Origin: Chondrilla cf. caribensis
Lineage: Eukaryota > Porifera > Demospongiae > Chondrillida > Chondrillidae
Reading direction: 5' to 3'
DNA: 64,000 bases
Assembly: GCA_964020155.1 (NCBI GenBank)
Contig: OZ026549.1
Span: 614,633 to 678,632 of the forward strand
Notes under the pieces: model-generated
What the model was told of the DNA's origin: nothing
The model's database searches: none
Seen by the model: the letters and a program-made list of their open reading frames with translations, nothing else
Translations under genes and position numbers: made by a program
Shown: positions 1 to 15,342 of the stretch, one piece after another
Layout of the letters: the number at the start of each line of letters is the position of its first letter
Numbering within the stretch: position 1 is the stretch's first letter

Positions 1-111
1 TGTGGGTTGATTTGCATTGATATGGGTTTATGGCTGTGTGGAGTGAATAGGTTCAATTGACAACTTCACTTGATGTACAATTACAATGATTGAATACATA
101 CCTTAAGGATA

Positions 112-210
112 AAAATTTTAACGGGTACTAACTTTAGCGAATTTAACGAGTAACATACGCTTAAAATTTGCGAGAAAATATGCACACCAAACATGTACCC
201 GTTAATTTTT
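112..210. mobile_element. Small inverted-repeat element
   Basis: AAAATTTTAACGGGTAC at the left end is mirrored by GTACCCGTTAATTTT at the right end, giving a foldback of about 100 bp that is absent from paralogous flanks. No open frame is present. A MITE is the likely explanation. Confidence 0.45.
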
Positions 211-224
211 AGGGACTGCCGTGA

Positions 225-425
225 AAGGTGGCTGATTTCAAAATGCCGAGGTAAGAAATTATCCTAGAATTAGAATGCAACAGCTTCACCAAGTGTTATG
301 TCTTCAGTAAAGATTCTTCCCAATCTAGAAGAGACATCGAAATAATTCAAGTGAGAGTATCGGCAGCCTTACAAGTTTTTAGCTCGATTTACTTGTTCAA
401 ACCGTTCTCCTCAGTGCTAGCCCTT
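225..425 (+). repeat. Dispersed repeat R1, degraded copy a
   Basis: Copy of a repeat recognised by GATTTCAAAATG, AGAATGCAACAGCTTCA, TTCAGTAAAG, AATAATTCAAGTG and ACTTGTTC in that order. The other copies are near 4165, 18285, 47795 and 53025. Its class is unknown. Confidence 0.5.
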
Positions 426-1269
426 TCACTTTATTTGTGAGTAATATCGTTGTAACTATAGTTAGTGCTAAAATTTGTAAATCATTTCTGATGTACTTTT
501 GAGATCGCTAGAAGTACTACCTCTGGTACCAAAAGACAGGTACAAATCACTACAATTTGTAGCTTTAAGGTATCAGGTATATGGTATCTCCTTTCTTAAG
601 GATTCTATCATAATGTATTGTATCCGATGTTGTATAACTGTTTGAACATGATGTGATGTGATGTTGATGACCAAAGCCACATCAGTGCAACATGATGAAT
701 GTGATTATTGTGTAACTGCACACTGTCTTATACTAACAGATGTTATGTGGTAGTAGTGTGTATCATGCTTATTAAATGTATGTTTGAAGCGTTTCCTATT
801 TACATACGTACGTATCTTATGCATGTACATACATACTTTTACTTGCAAATCCTCATCCATCACAATCTCTTTGTACTGTTGGCAGTTCTACAACTTCATT
901 GACCTTTGTACTACATTTCATTGGGTGCTAATTGTGACAAAGCCATGTATACGCATACCCACCACAGTATGTATTCCCCTCATTGGAGGTGTTGTGCAAG
1001 AGGTTAGTTTTACACAGACCTGGCTTACTTGGGTCTCAAGCTATTTGAACATGCATGGTGTGTGGTCGTGGTCACTGAGAAGAGGAGAGATTTGCATGAT
1101 TTGATGAAGTGTGACATAGGGGTTTATCACTGGGTGTAGGGTGGGCCATCCAGCTAGTTGTATGTATGTAATATTTGGCAGTTGACTAGGGCATGCAAGT
1201 GTGTACGTATGCATGCGCCATAATTATTATGGTCAATGGTATTTAGGTATAATCTGAATAAATATGATT

Positions 1270-1275
1270 TTTATT
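1270..1275 (-). terminator. Possible polyadenylation signal of G1
   Basis: AATAAA on the minus strand, about 235 bp past the G1 stop and just beyond the CA tract. The other class A genes have ATTAAA-like or no clear motif here, so this call is weak. Confidence 0.3.
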
Positions 1276-1388
1276 GTTATTGAATGCTGATCAATTGATA
1301 AGGATGTTGCTAAAGTGTTGAAGTGAATATTTTGATACGAATACAGATGAGTACAAGTAGAAAAAACAGAAAATAATTCCATTGTAGC

Positions 1389-1452
1389 ACATGTACACAT
1401 GCACATGCACACGTATGCACGCACGCACGCACACACACAACACACACACAAG
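1389..1452. repeat. Imperfect CA tract in G1 3' UTR
   Basis: Alternating CA broken by GCACGCACG and CACAACACA units, giving TG-rich RNA on the coding strand between the stop and the likely poly(A) signal. Confidence 0.8.
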
Positions 1453-1508
1453 GATTACTATAATGTAACAAGTTCACTGTGTGCTTGATAGTGGCTCCTA
1501 AGTCAGTT

Positions 1509-5943
<4,435 letters not shown>

Positions 5944-7236
5944 CTCACTCTACTACTTTACTGTTATCACTTGTACTCTTGGTAATAGACTACCTTTTGT
6001 GAATCTAGACTCCCATTGTGTACTGCTGGCTGTGGTGAGAAAAGTCATCAATATGACTGGATGTGTACTTCTATGGTTTATGCGTGTCAGGTGATGTGAA
6101 CATGTACAGCTTCATGTGCTGTTTACCAGTAGATGTGTTTGGCAACAGGAACAGTTGTAATGATTCCATGTACATCTTCCTTTCTTGAAGATCTGTCTAC
6201 TATGGTTGAATGTTCTGGGTGCCACTTATAGTAACACTTGGCTAACGGTTCCCCAGGTTAAATGAGAATACCTGATTCCTGATACCTGTTGTCTGTACTA
6301 TTTGTATCATGTCTATTTGGGGTGTATCCTATTTGTCTCAAGTCACGAGTAGACAAATTGTATACACCTCAAAATAGACATACTACAAATGGAACCTCAT
6401 CTCTCTCCACCACTACTAGAATCAGATGTACTGTCTGTACCAGACTGAGCTCTGTGTAATTAGTGTGCACTGACCATATAATGTGAAAGGAGCAATATTT
6501 TGATATCGATAATTGTTGTGTTCCAATTGTGTGGGTTAATGTGCATTGATATGGGTTTATGGCTTCATATGTGCTGTGTGATGTAGTAATGCATGGTTGC
6601 ATGTACAGTTGCAATGATTATAATAATAATAATTATATCTTCCTTTCTTGAGGATTCTATCATAATATATTGTATCTGATGTTGTATATCTGCAACATGA
6701 TGAATGTGATTATTGTGTAACTACACACTGTCTCATACTAACAGATGTTATGTGGTAGTAGTATGTATTCTGCTTATTAAATGTATGTTTAAAGCATTTC
6801 CTATTTACATACGTACCTTATGTATGTATGTACTTATATGCTTTTACTTGCAAATCCTCATCCATCACCATCTCTCTATTGGTATAGTTCTACAACTTCA
6901 CTGACCTTCGTACTACATTTCATTGGGTGCTAATTGTGACAAAGCCATGGATAGGCATGCCCACCACAGTATGTATTCCCCTCATTGGAGGTGTTGTGTA
7001 AGAGGTTAGTCTTACACAGACCTGGCTTACTTGGGTCTCAAGCTATTTGAACATGCATGGTGTGTGGTCGTGGTCACTGAGAAGAGGAGAGATTTGCATG
7101 ATTTGATGAAGTGTGACATATGGGTTATCACTGGGTGTGTGGTGGGCCATCCAGCTAGTTGTATGTATGTAATATTTGGCAGTTGACTAGGGCGTGCAAG
7201 TGTGTACGTATGCATGCACCATATGGTCAATGGTAT
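5944..7236. other. Intergenic: G1 5' flank and G2 3' flank
   Basis: Next to G1 the sequence repeats in all class A 5' flanks (CATGTACAGCTTCATGTGC, CTACTATGGTTGAATGTTC) and includes the foldback at 6310. The side next to G2 holds the conserved 3' block with GGTCGTGGTCACTGAG. No TATA box or RNA gene is evident. Confidence 0.5.
6310..6380. repeat. Conserved 5'-flank hairpin, G1
   Basis: TGTCTATTTGGGGTGTATCC and its near complement enclose a short loop, about 370 bp before the G1 start. Copies keep the same position in most class A genes. It may be an old foldback transposon or a regulatory element. Confidence 0.55.
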
Positions 7237-7380
7237 TTATGAATAAAATTTGATTTTAATTGTTATTAAATGCTGTTCAATTGATGATGATGTTGCTAAA
7301 GTGTTGAAGTGAATATTTTGATACGAATACAGATGAGTACAAGTAGAAAAACAGAAAATAATTGCATTGTACCACATGTA

Positions 7381-7384
<4 letters not shown>

Positions 7385-7438
<54 letters not shown>
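7385..7438. repeat. CA tract in G2 3' UTR
   Basis: Pure CA of about 54 bp, between the G2 stop and the conserved 3' block. Confidence 0.9.
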
Positions 7439-7439
<1 letters not shown>

Positions 7440-7516
7440 CTGTTGTTTGCAATAGTTGAGGATTACTATAATGTGCCAAGGTCACTCTGTGCTTGATAGT
7501 GGCTCCTAAGTCAGTT

Positions 7517-10500
7517 CTAAACAGAATCCATTTCTTGATCTCCATCCAATTCCTTCATTTTTTTCTTCTTGGACATGTCAGGTACAGCATAGACAACATC
7601 TCCAATAATTTTTGTCTCTTTGATCTTTGTTTTCTGTTTGATATTAGCTGTGGTGTTGGGGTGAACAAGTTCTATGTCATCATATCCCGCCGATATTGGT
7701 CCTATCCCTGTAATCTTCACTCCTGGTTGTGTCACTATGTCGTCATATCCCGCCGATATCGGTCCTATCTCTGTAATCTTCACTCCTGGTTGTGTCACTA
7801 TGTCATCATATTCTTGAGTCTCCTGATCAAATTGGAGTTCCATTGTTGGTTTGTTGACGTCGTCATACAAATAACCTACTTTGTCTTCCACTATACCCTC
7901 ATCGCTGTCGTCATCTTCATCCCCAGGTGGTTCTCCAACAGCACTGTAGTACACAGTGACAGGTTTGGTGTCTTCCAGTGTATTGTAGTGGTCCACAACG
8001 TCATTGTAAACCTGTACTGTATGTGATTTGTTCTTAGCTCTCTTCTTGTGTTTGATCAAAATCACCACAACAATTATCACCAGGATCATCAGGATGAGTA
8101 CAATGATTGCAGCTACCACCACACCTGCTATTGCTGGTAGTAGAGGATCTGTAGGGTCTGCCAATTAGAGTGTGATAGTGTTATATGAAGGATCAGTAGA
8201 CACATGGTTAGTATATTTTGTGTTTGTAAAATGTTTTGTAGTGTTTAAACCAACCTTCTGTATGGAGCATGGCCCTATTGCAAGACTGTGCTAAATCAGT
8301 GAGTTCATGTGAGTTATGTGTATCATGAAGTTGACAAATCCATGTAGTTTGTGGTACATGTGTGTTAGGTTTGTAGGTGGTATTGTACAGGTGTGGACTC
8401 CATCGATAAGGGTAAGGTAAGGGATAAGGGCTCCATTTAGGAGGGAGGGCCCCCACATCCCTGGCTCTGAGTATGCCCCACTGTGTAAAATGTAGTGATC
8501 TATATAAATATCATTGAATGTAATGTCCCCCAGCTCTTTTTAGGATTTAAATTTGATTATTCTTTCAAATGAATCTCTGGGAACTTGCAGACTTCTGGTT
8601 GGTTTTGTAGGAGCCTGGATGTTAACATGTCCAATAAGTTTAGCTTTGATCTTATGAAAACAGTGCAACCTCCATTATCAGAACTAGTTGATCTAAACAC
8701 CCAATTATCCGAACGACCTGAAATTTGCATCAATCATTTCAATAATTGTCTTATGTATGAATGGCTTTCCAGAGCTAACTTGATCTAGTGAAAATTGGGC
8801 ATCTGGAGTAAGTTGTGAACAAGTAATAGCTTTTCTTTCTTATTATATAGTATTTCTTTCATTCAAGGGCCTGTTTATATATTTTTTAAATTAATGCTTA
8901 TGGTGTATCTTGTGATAATTAATAAGTTAACATGAAGATGAAATTCTTCATTATACATATGACTTAAGTTATCCCAACATTTCACTCCTTGGAACACTTG
9001 TTAAAAATGTCCTGAGGTGTTTAGATAACTGAGATTGTACTCTACATAGGTTTACACTGTATGTTTGATAAGACAATTGGATCATTGTAGTGCTACAGTG
9101 CTGAGTAGGCATTGTGCAGTTTCTTGGCTTATGGTTATACTTGTAGATTGTGCATTTGATGTAGATATACATGTGTTACTGTGTGTTGGTGTGGTACATA
9201 CCTCCAGTTGGTGTGTTGGTCGTAGTAGTTGGCATGCTGGTCATAGGGAATGGTGTGCTGGTTGCAGGGAATGGTGTGCTGGTTGCAGGGAATGGTATGC
9301 TGGTTGGAGGGGATGGTGTGCTGGTTGCAGGGGATGGTGTAGGTGTTCCTGTTGACTCTAATCGATGAAGGTATTATTTGAATTAGTATAGACATCACTC
9401 TCAATACCTCCATCTCTAACTCACTTGTACTCTCCACTGTTGGGTTGTGTACGTAACCTGTTATAGGTTGACTTCCTCCCCCACCTCCAGCTGAGTTGAC
9501 AGCTACCACTGTGATGTTGTTGTAGGTCTGTCCTCTCTCTAGTCCTGTTAAGTTGTAGTAGTTGATGTTGTTTGTAGTGTTGATCTCTTGTTGTGTTCCA
9601 TCTTGTGTAGTGTATTTGATGATGTAATGTCGTATGTCTCCATTAAATTCTCTAGGTGGTATCCAGTTTAGTTCAATCCCATCATCACACACACTAGTTA
9701 TAGTGAGGTGTCTTGGAGGAGATGGAGCTGTGTAGGATATACATGTATGAGATATTATAGGCATTTATCCACTGATTAGTGATGTGTGCACATGCACTGG
9801 TTATGTGACCAATTAATTGACCATTGCATCAACTCACTTTGTTCCATTGTAGTAACCTCCCTCACAGCTGGTGACTGACTCCTTCTTCTATCATCACCTC
9901 CACCAAGTCCCCATGCTGTAATCCTGTACTTAGCACCAGGTACTAGTGAGGAGAATGTTTTTGATGATCTCATTTGATTATTCCCATACTCTCCTACTAC
10001 TGGTACTCCAAGGTCCAGTCTGTGATATCCAATGATAACCCTCTTAATACCACTAAGTGTGGTATTAATGTTCACCTTGATACTGGTATCAGTACTGGTT
10101 GTACCAGTTATAGAGACATCAGGGAGGGTACCTATGGACCATATAAACATTAGAAAGTGTTATGTAGTAACATTGGTTTGACATGTCAAATGTGGAGAAT
10201 GATGTTTTCCTCCATATTGCCTGTTATAATAACTAGCTAGAGTTGCTTACAGTTGCCATATGACTGTACACTGAATACTACGTTTGAAGCATGAAGCAAG
10301 TGTAGTTATTGACCATACCCATTCAGTACTACCGTATAGCAGAAATTTTTGCGGGACAAATTTTCGTGGATTTCATGGTTGGCCTAACATCTACGAAAAT
10401 ATAATCCGCAAATTGGGCGTTCTCGTTGTTTTATCACATGACTGTGGCCAGCATCCGCAAAATTTTACCCACGAATTTCATTTTTGTAGCCATCTGTGAA

Positions 10501-11587
10501 AATTTTGTCCTGCCAAACCTAACCCTACTCACCATTGGATAGGAACAGGTAGTGGTAGATACCAGCACAATCCCCTTCAAAATTCGCAAAATTGTTGAAA
10601 ACTCTATCTCTTATGACGAAAGTAGCAGTGGATCCACTTCTGATCTGATGAACATCTCCACTAGTGTTACCTGCTTCGGGACGTCCATGATATGAGAACC
10701 CAGCCCCGCCACTGCTATTTGTACACTCAATCCTCCCATCTCCACTATCATTGTTTGGTGGTTGTAGTTGTTGTTTGTCAGTGATGGCTCTCTCATTGAG
10801 TATCAGTCTCCCATAACTGTGAACAACTTTACCACCTAAAGTACACAGTATGAAGTAGACCAGTGTATCACCATGGGTATGTACACACTGTACTAGTAAT
10901 ATGCACTTGCAAACACTGACCAGTAACATTCAGTTGAAACTGATGACTAGCTTCCCTTCCTTGAGCAGTGACAATACAGGTGTATGTCCCCCCATCACTT
11001 GTAGAGGTTATGTTGATGGCTATAATATTATTGTTGTTGATCTTTCTCCCATCATATCCTGTTTGTTGACACAGTTGATTTGGACATGTCCAGTGATAGT
11101 TAGTCTGTAGTCCATGTGGTATTCCACTGATTCTACAAACTAGAATAAGAGTTGTTCCTAGTGGTAGAGTATCTGTAGAGTTGAGGATTGAACTGACTGT
11201 GTATCCATCAATCACCACATTAGGAGTATTAAGATCTGTGGAGGGAAATGAAGTTTGTGATATTTTTACTTATAATCCTACTTTTACCCTCACAACCATT
11301 CCTCCTCTCTCACCCTTACAACCAGCCCTCCTCTCACCCTCACAACCAGTCCTCCTCTCACCCTCACAACCACTCCTCCTCTCTCCCTCACAACCAGTCC
11401 TCCTCTCTCCCTCACAACCACTCCTCTCCTCACACTTACCACTCTCCCATACCTCGCAGTCTACCATTGTCTGTCCACAGTATAATCCTCACACACACAC
11501 ACTACATCTGTTCCTACCTGATCTTCCATTAGTGATGAACACTCCACACACCAGTAGGACACTACAGACTATAGGTAAACTCCTCAT
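7517..11587 (-). CDS. G2: Ig-Ig-FN3-FN3 receptor, class A tail with three YDDI sites
   Basis: Predicted 693 aa. Exons: signal 11518-11587 (MRSLPIVCSVLLVCGVF), Ig1 10921-11235, Ig2 10533-10835, FN3-1 9838-10131, FN3-2 9425-9727, stalk 9202-9357, TM plus tail 7517-8157; 694 codons in total. The 52-aa stalk is built from TPSP-T repeats and should be O-glycosylated (inference). The TM helix (IAGVVVAAIIVLILMILVII) is followed by KHKKR. The tail has VYNDV, HYNTL, the ITIM-like VYYSAV, LYDDV, EYDDI, two GYDDI modules and VYAVP before a Lys-rich end. Its FN3-1 to Ig2 intron is only about 400 bp and holds an inverted-repeat element instead of the long intron seen in G1 and G3. The first intron carries about six copies of the 24-bp minisatellite. 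Confidence 0.86.
7673..7815 (-). repeat. Coding tandem repeat: YDDI module of the G2 tail
   Basis: A 63-bp coding unit (about 21 aa: YDDIVTQPGVK then GPISAG) occurs in tandem inside the tail exon. Comparable repeats lie at about 15506-15645 (G3), 34580-34725 (G6) and 41397-41605 (G7). Unit number differs between genes. Confidence 0.8.
8661..9042. mobile_element. pogo/Tigger-like short element in G2 intron
   Basis: Orthologous position to the G1 copy, with the same termini (CAGTGCAACCTCCATTATC; GATAACTGAGATTGTAC). No coding capacity is seen. Confidence 0.5.
10331..10524. mobile_element. Short inverted-repeat element in G2 intron
   Basis: Left TTTTTGCGGGACAAATTTTC and right GAAAATTTTGTCCTGCCAAA are inverted relative to each other and bound about 190 bp that is missing from paralogous introns. 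No open frame. Likely a MITE. Confidence 0.5.
11283..11432. repeat. 24-bp minisatellite, G2 first intron
   Basis: About six units close to CTCACAACCAGTCCTCCTCT. On the coding strand each unit holds GGTGAGAGGAG or a close variant. Confidence 0.8.
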
Positions 11588-11953
11588 CTCACTCTACTAC
11601 TATACCGGTATCAGATGTACTGTCAGTACTAGACTACCTATTGTGAATCTAGACTCCTGTTATGTACTGCTGGCTGTAATGAGAAAGGTCATGAATATGA
11701 CCAGATATGCACTGCTATGGTTTATGCGTGTCAGGTGATGTGAACATGTACAGCTTCATGTGCTGTTTACCAGTAGTTGTGTTTTGCAACAGGAGCAGTT
11801 GTAATGATTCCATGTACATCTTCCTTTCTTGAAGATCTGCCTACTATGGTTGAATGTTCTGGGTACCACTTATAGTAACCCTTGGCTAATGGTCCCCCAT
11901 GTTAAACGAGAATACCTGATTCCTGATACCTGTTGTCTGTTCTATTGGTATTA

Positions 11954-12030
11954 TGTCTAAGTGGGGTGTATCCGATTTGTCACATGTCCCGAAGGCGAGT
12001 AGACAAATCGTATACACCTCAAAATAGACA
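11954..12030. repeat. Conserved 5'-flank hairpin, G2
   Basis: Same structure, with right arm AGACAAATCGTATACACCTC and loop TCCCGAAGGCGAG. Confidence 0.55.
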
Positions 12031-12448
12031 CAATACAAATAGAACCTCATCTCACTCCACCACTACTAGAATCAGATGTACTGTCTGTACCAAACTGAGC
12101 TCTATGTAGTTAGTGTGTACTGACCATATAATGTGAAAGGGAGCAATATTTTGATATTGATAATTGTTGTTTTCCAATTGTGTGGGTTGATGTGCATTGA
12201 TATGGGTTTATGGCTTCATATGTGCTGTGTGATGTAAATATGTACAATTGACAACTTCACTTGCTGTGTACTACTAGTAGATATGCATGGTTGCATGTAC
12301 AGTTGCAATGAATATAATAATGATTTTATCTATCTTCTGAGGATACTATTATAAAGTATTGTATCTGATATTGTATATCTGTTTGAATGTGATGTGATGT
12401 ACCATTTATGTCCAAGCCACATCTGTGCAACATGTTAATGTGATTATT

Positions 12449-12698
12449 AAGGCAAAATGATGAAGATTCTTCGAGCACAAACGTAGCAGAAATTATTCTT
12501 GTTGATAACACATAGGACGTTTCAACCACGAAGGCCTTCGTCAGCTGTGAAACTGATATAATGTGTGGAAATTAACAAAATGAACTGAAAATATGCTGAA
12601 TACTGAATGGTGAGGTTGAGTGAAGTGAAAGGTGAAGTGAAAGGTGATCAATCAATTCGCCTTAATAAATCCACGTAACAATGAGCCTCTACAATATA
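12449..12698. mobile_element. 250-bp retroposon with 12-bp target duplication
   Basis: The insert is flanked by AATGTGATTATT on both sides (12437-12448 and 12699-12710). The uninserted paralogous flank near 6700 has this sequence once. A 12-bp duplication suits target-primed reverse transcription. The minus strand carries CTGACGA (12544-12538) and GAAAC (12523-12519), the two conserved blocks of hammerhead ribozymes, which occur in Penelope-like elements. The stem between them is imperfect. Confidence 0.6.
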
Positions 12699-12739
12699 AA
12701 TGTGATTATTGTGTAACTACACACTGTCTCATACTAACA

Positions 12740-13150
12740 GATGTTATGTGGTAGTAGTAGGTATTCTGCTTATTGCATGTATGATTGAAGCATTTCCTAT
12801 TTACATATGTACCTTATGTACGTACGTATATGCTTTTACTTGCAAATGCTCATCCATCACCATCTCTTTGTACTGTTGGTAGTTCTATCACTTTGTTGAC
12901 CTGTTTACTACATTTCATTGGGTGCTAATTGTGAGGAAGCCATGGATACACATACCCACCACAGTATGTATTCCCCTCATTGGAAGTGTTGTGCAAGAGG
13001 TTAGTCTTACACAGACCTGGCTTACTTGGGTCTCAATGTCATTTATATCCTGCTAATAAATGAAGTTAACATGACTGGATGAGGTAGGTGTGCTTAGAGT
13101 TACTGAGGGTGTGCTATTATTCCCAGCGAATCAACTAAATATACGCTTTG
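12740..13150. repeat. Duplicated flank segment, first copy
   Basis: Repeated, with changes, at about 13455-14400, where the hAT-like element interrupts the second copy. Shared landmarks are GGAAGCCATGGATACACATA, AATGAAGTTAACATGACT and CTGAGGGTGTGCTATTATTC. Confidence 0.6.
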
Positions 13151-13514
13151 TTCCCAGTTAATGAAAATGGTGTGTTTATGTACAGATTATTAAAGACTAG
13201 GAGCATTGGGAACTGTGTAGGCACGAGCATATCATGATGGTAGAGTGTAGTACATGTAAAACACTCATTACTGTAACTAATAAAATAACTGTAACTATAA
13301 CTAGAATATTTGCATTTTAAAGTGAAAACTGTAACTAAAACTAAAATCTAGGAGTTAGCCACATACTATAACTAAAACTATAATTCTATTTTCTGTCATC
13401 ATTCAATTAACTATAACTATTACTAAAATAGGTTTTGCCAACTAAAACAACACTATTAATATGTGGCAGTAGTATGTATTCTGCCTATGGCATGTAAGCA
13501 TTTCCTGTATGTAT

Positions 13515-14095
13515 GCAGGGGTGTAGGAAGCAATTTGAAAGTGGGGAGGCCAGGCTCTCAAGGGGCCAGTTGCACTACATGCATGCCAGTCACTCGACTG
13601 TGACCATTACAGTATAATTTTCAAACTGCCTCACAAATAAGAATTAAGATAGCTACACTTAAAAAACACTAGATCAAAATTGTTTCAGTGACACTCAATT
13701 GTGTGGAAGTTGTTACAACAAAAGAACTTGGCATATATCTGGCAGCGGCTGGAATTGCTGTAGATGTGGGCGTGGAAGCCTTTGAACGTGCGGTAAAATA
13801 CTCAAACAATGACGAGGAAGCCATTTTCCTTCGAATTGCACAACCTTTCTACAACATGGCGGGTGCAACTGTGAGAGCTGTGCAGCCTAATTTTGAGTTT
13901 TGTTGCCACTTGTATAGAAACGATTTGCTCTATTAGGCCTCATACATGTTGTTGGGTACTGTATTAAAGTTTGACTTTGTGATATTTCATTTTCTGCTTA
14001 TGATTTTTAAAAATCAGTAATTTTGAAAAATATTGTCTTCTTCAAAAAGTGGGGCGGCTCTAGCCGCCCCAGACGCCCCTGTTCCTACGCCACTG
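13515..14095. mobile_element. Non-autonomous hAT-like element
   Basis: Ends CAGGGGTGTAGGAA and TTCCTACGCCACTG form the terminal repeat type of hAT transposons. GTATGTAT flanks it on both sides (13507-13514 and 14096-14103), fitting the 8-bp target duplication of that superfamily. An 82-codon frame at 13688-13936 has no recognisable transposase feature. Confidence 0.65.
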
Positions 14096-15226
14096 GTATG
14101 TATATGCTTTTACTTGCAAATCCTCACCCATCACCATCGCTTTGTACTGTTGGTAGTTCTACCACTTTGTTGACCTGTTTACTACATTTCATTGGGTGCC
14201 AATTGTGAGGAAGCCATGGATACACATACCCACCATGGTATGTATTCCTCTCATTGGAGGTGCTGTGTAGGAGTCTTACACAGACCTGGCTTACTTGGGT
14301 CTCAATGTCATTTATATCCTATAAATGAAGTTAACATGACTAGATGGGGTAGGCGCGCTTAGAGTTGCTGAGGGTGTGCTATTATTCCCAGTGAATTGTC
14401 CTAATATACGCACCGAAGCGGAGAGCTTAAACTAGGTTGGGTTATATGTAGTACTGCCCCTCAGGTGCATAGCAAGGGTTGGTGCTTAGTGCTAATTGTG
14501 CAGCGAGATAACATCTATAACAATGAGGGCTGGACACCTCTTTCTCTCATCAGGCAGTACTATAGTAGCCACGTGGGTCATTCACATCATTCTCTGCAGA
14601 GATCCCAGCCTAAGCAGACACTGCCTCACAAGCTTGACTTAGTGGTTGCAAAAAATATAGTAATTCTCAATTATCGAGCTAATTATAATACGATCAAACT
14701 ACTATGTATTGTACCCCTTCCCAGTCCCGCGCTTCATATTAAGGCTAACCTCAATACAGAGGTGGACTATATATAGGCAGGGTGCTATTTCTATACAGTA
14801 GATGTATTAGATGCTAAATACTAGGAGTAGTGGTCGCGAGGATTAGGTTATGGTTCACGTTTTAAGATGTTAAAGCTATTTGAACATACATGGTATGTGG
14901 TCGTGGTCACTGAGAAGAGGAGAGATTTGCATGATTTGATGAAGTGTGACATAGGGGTTATCACTGGCTGTAGGGTGGGCCATCCAGCTAGTTGTATGTA
15001 TGTAATATTTGGCAGTTGACTAGGGCATGCAAGTGTGTACGTATGCATGCGCCATAATTATTATGGTCAATGGTATCTAGGTATAATCTGAATAAAATTT
15101 GATTTTAATTGTTATTAATTGCTGTTCAATCGATGATGATGTTGCTGAAGTGTCGAAGTGAATATTTTGATACAAATACAGATGAGTACAAGTAGAATAA
15201 CAGAAAATAATTCCATTGTAGCACAT

Positions 15227-15283
15227 GTACACACGCACATGCACACGTATGCACGCACGCACGCACACACACAACACACACAC
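15227..15283. repeat. Imperfect CA tract in G3 3' UTR
   Basis: Same irregular pattern as in G1 (GCACGCACG, CACAACACA), another sign of the close G1/G3 relationship. Confidence 0.8.
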
Positions 15284-15342
15284 AAGGATTACTATAATGT
15301 AACAAGTTCACTGTGTGCTTGATAGTGGCTCCTAAGTCAGTT

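Larger units (their letters stand above)
1..1232. other. Intergenic: 5' flank of a further array gene, then G1 3' flank
   Basis: Bases 1-100 match the start-proximal flank seen at 6530-6620, 12175-12310 and 20760-20850, so another gene of the array should lie off the left edge. Bases 600-1232 match the blocks found downstream of G2-G7 (TGTTATGTGGTAGTAG, CATTTCATTGGGTGCT, GGTCGTGGTCACTGAG). Between them are a small inverted-repeat element and a dispersed repeat. I see no exon. Confidence 0.6.
11588..15126. other. Enlarged intergenic region between G2 5' flank and G3 3' end
   Basis: This 3.5-kb region explains the wide G2-G3 spacing. It contains the usual 5' flank and hairpin, a retroposon (12449-12698), an AT-rich TAACTATAACTA-type stretch (13260-13450), a hAT-like element (13515-14095), a second copy of a flank segment (12740-13150 against about 13455-14400), and an unrecognised piece at 14400-14870. 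No array exon is present. Confidence 0.55.

Noticed and set aside
7027..7230. Conserved minus-strand frame of about 67 codons downstream of class A genes
   Set aside because: It lies in the duplicated 3' flank, is altered by indels in several copies, has no signal, domain or splice partner, and is as well conserved in non-frame positions.
11270..11467. Minus-strand frame with repeated Glu-Arg-Arg-Thr-Gly-Cys units
   Set aside because: It is the 24-bp intronic minisatellite read in one frame. Unit number and frame differ between genes, and the signal-to-Ig1 splice is already in frame without it.
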